The notes under the pieces are model-generated. The model did no database searches and was not told where the DNA came from. It was given only the letters and a program-made list of their open reading frames with translations. The translations under genes were made by a program, and so were the position numbers. A stretch of 15,089 nucleotides of DNA from Methylococcaceae bacterium. GTDB lineage: Bacteria; Pseudomonadota; Gammaproteobacteria; Methylococcales; Methylomonadaceae. Positions 14,887-15,089 of the stretch are shown piece by piece (within the stretch, counting starts at the first letter, position 1; each line of letters starts with the position of its first letter). The DNA lies in NCBI GenBank assembly GCA_013140465.1, contig JABFST010000472.1, forward strand, positions 1-15,089, read 5' to 3'.

Positions 14887-14916
14887 GGCGTGCGTGGACT
14901 AGAGCCACGGCACGCC
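14887..14916. terminator. Strong hairpin downstream of the receptor gene
   Basis: GGCGTGC (14887-14893) pairs with GCACGCC (14910-14916). GTGG (14894-14897) pairs with CCAC (14905-14908) around a 7-nt loop, with one bulged G. It lies 44 bp after the receptor stop and 39 bp before the next ATG. No T run follows, so it may be an mRNA-stabilising structure or partial terminator between the two genes. Confidence 0.5.
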
Positions 14917-14955
14917 AACTTAATAAAATCTACGCATCATAAATTGGAGTAAAGC

Positions 14956-15089
14956 ATGTTATGCCAACCTTCACGCGCGTTATTTACCTTGCTAGGCGCA
15001 ATGAGCTTTGCGGCGATTGCCCAAGCTGATGATTCCGTCACCCCCGCGATTCCGGGTGTCAGTGCTGGCGGTGTGGTTATTGAAACCCT
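14956..15089 (+). CDS. Start of a secreted protein (possibly SMP-30/gluconolactonase-like), cut by window edge
   Basis: Only 44 codons are visible. The ATG has GGAG 7 nt upstream. The protein opens with a signal peptide (MLCQPSRALFTLLGAMSFA, cut likely after AIAQA), then DDSVTPAIPGVSAGGVVIET. The phrase IPGVxAGGxxIE resembles the start of the mature part of some SMP-30/gluconolactonase/LRE-like hydrolases, but 20 residues cannot settle this. It is read in the same direction as the receptor, 113 bp downstream, so it may belong to the same uptake function. A signal-peptide protein of unknown function is the safe reading. Confidence 0.7.
   Translation, partial: MLCQPSRALFTLLGAMSFAAIAQADDSVTPAIPGVSAGGVVIET

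Noticed and set aside
1..15089. CRISPR array, tRNA, rRNA, insertion sequence or phage gene
   Set aside because: Scanned by eye on both strands; no regularly spaced repeats, tRNA-like cloverleaf, transposase or integrase motif was found.

Overview
The window looks like chromosomal DNA from a gammaproteobacterium, most likely a methanotroph-like member of the Methylococcales. This rests on the order yceD-rpmF-plsX-fabH-fabD-fabG, a small secreted protein that resembles the exosortase-associated TIGR04073 family, and a TonB system with unusually extended TonB and ExbB proteins. The genus is inference only. No rRNA, tRNA, CRISPR array, transposase or phage gene was seen.

Positions 1-4261 (minus strand) hold a fatty-acid and phospholipid operon, read from high to low coordinates: yceD, rpmF, plsX, fabH, fabD and a fabG cut by the window edge. 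Genes overlap or lie close together (1 bp yceD/rpmF, 4 bp plsX/fabH, 8 bp fabD/fabG), so they are probably co-transcribed. A clear sigma70-like promoter sits almost on top of the yceD start. A hairpin with a T-rich tail lies between rpmF and plsX.

Positions 4496-7348 (minus strand) hold a TIGR04073-like secreted protein and, upstream of it, the RNA-binding protein Tex. Positions 7556-8530 (plus strand) encode a MerR-type regulator with a cobalamin-binding sensor of the CarH/LitR kind. It is preceded by three contiguous 11-bp repeats that resemble a CarH operator. A gamma-class carbonic anhydrase-like gene (8535-9071, minus strand) converges on it with only 4 bp between the stop codons.

Positions 9072-9706 form a 635-bp non-coding stretch. 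It holds a hairpin, a MITE-like inverted repeat with a perfect 15-bp core, a possible Fur site, and a structured leader ending in a T run just before the tonB ribosome binding site.

Positions 9707-15089 (plus strand) form an outer-membrane uptake locus: tonB, exbB, exbD, a large TonB-dependent receptor and the start of a secreted protein. Together these would energise and carry out import of an unidentified substrate. The 250 bp between exbD and the receptor contain the most striking non-gene signal in the window. It is a roughly 112-nt near-complete hairpin whose central mismatches become G-U pairs only on the plus strand. Its apical loop can pair with sequence 3' of the stem, and that 3' sequence can instead form local hairpins. 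It is a candidate structured RNA or riboswitch-like leader for the receptor.
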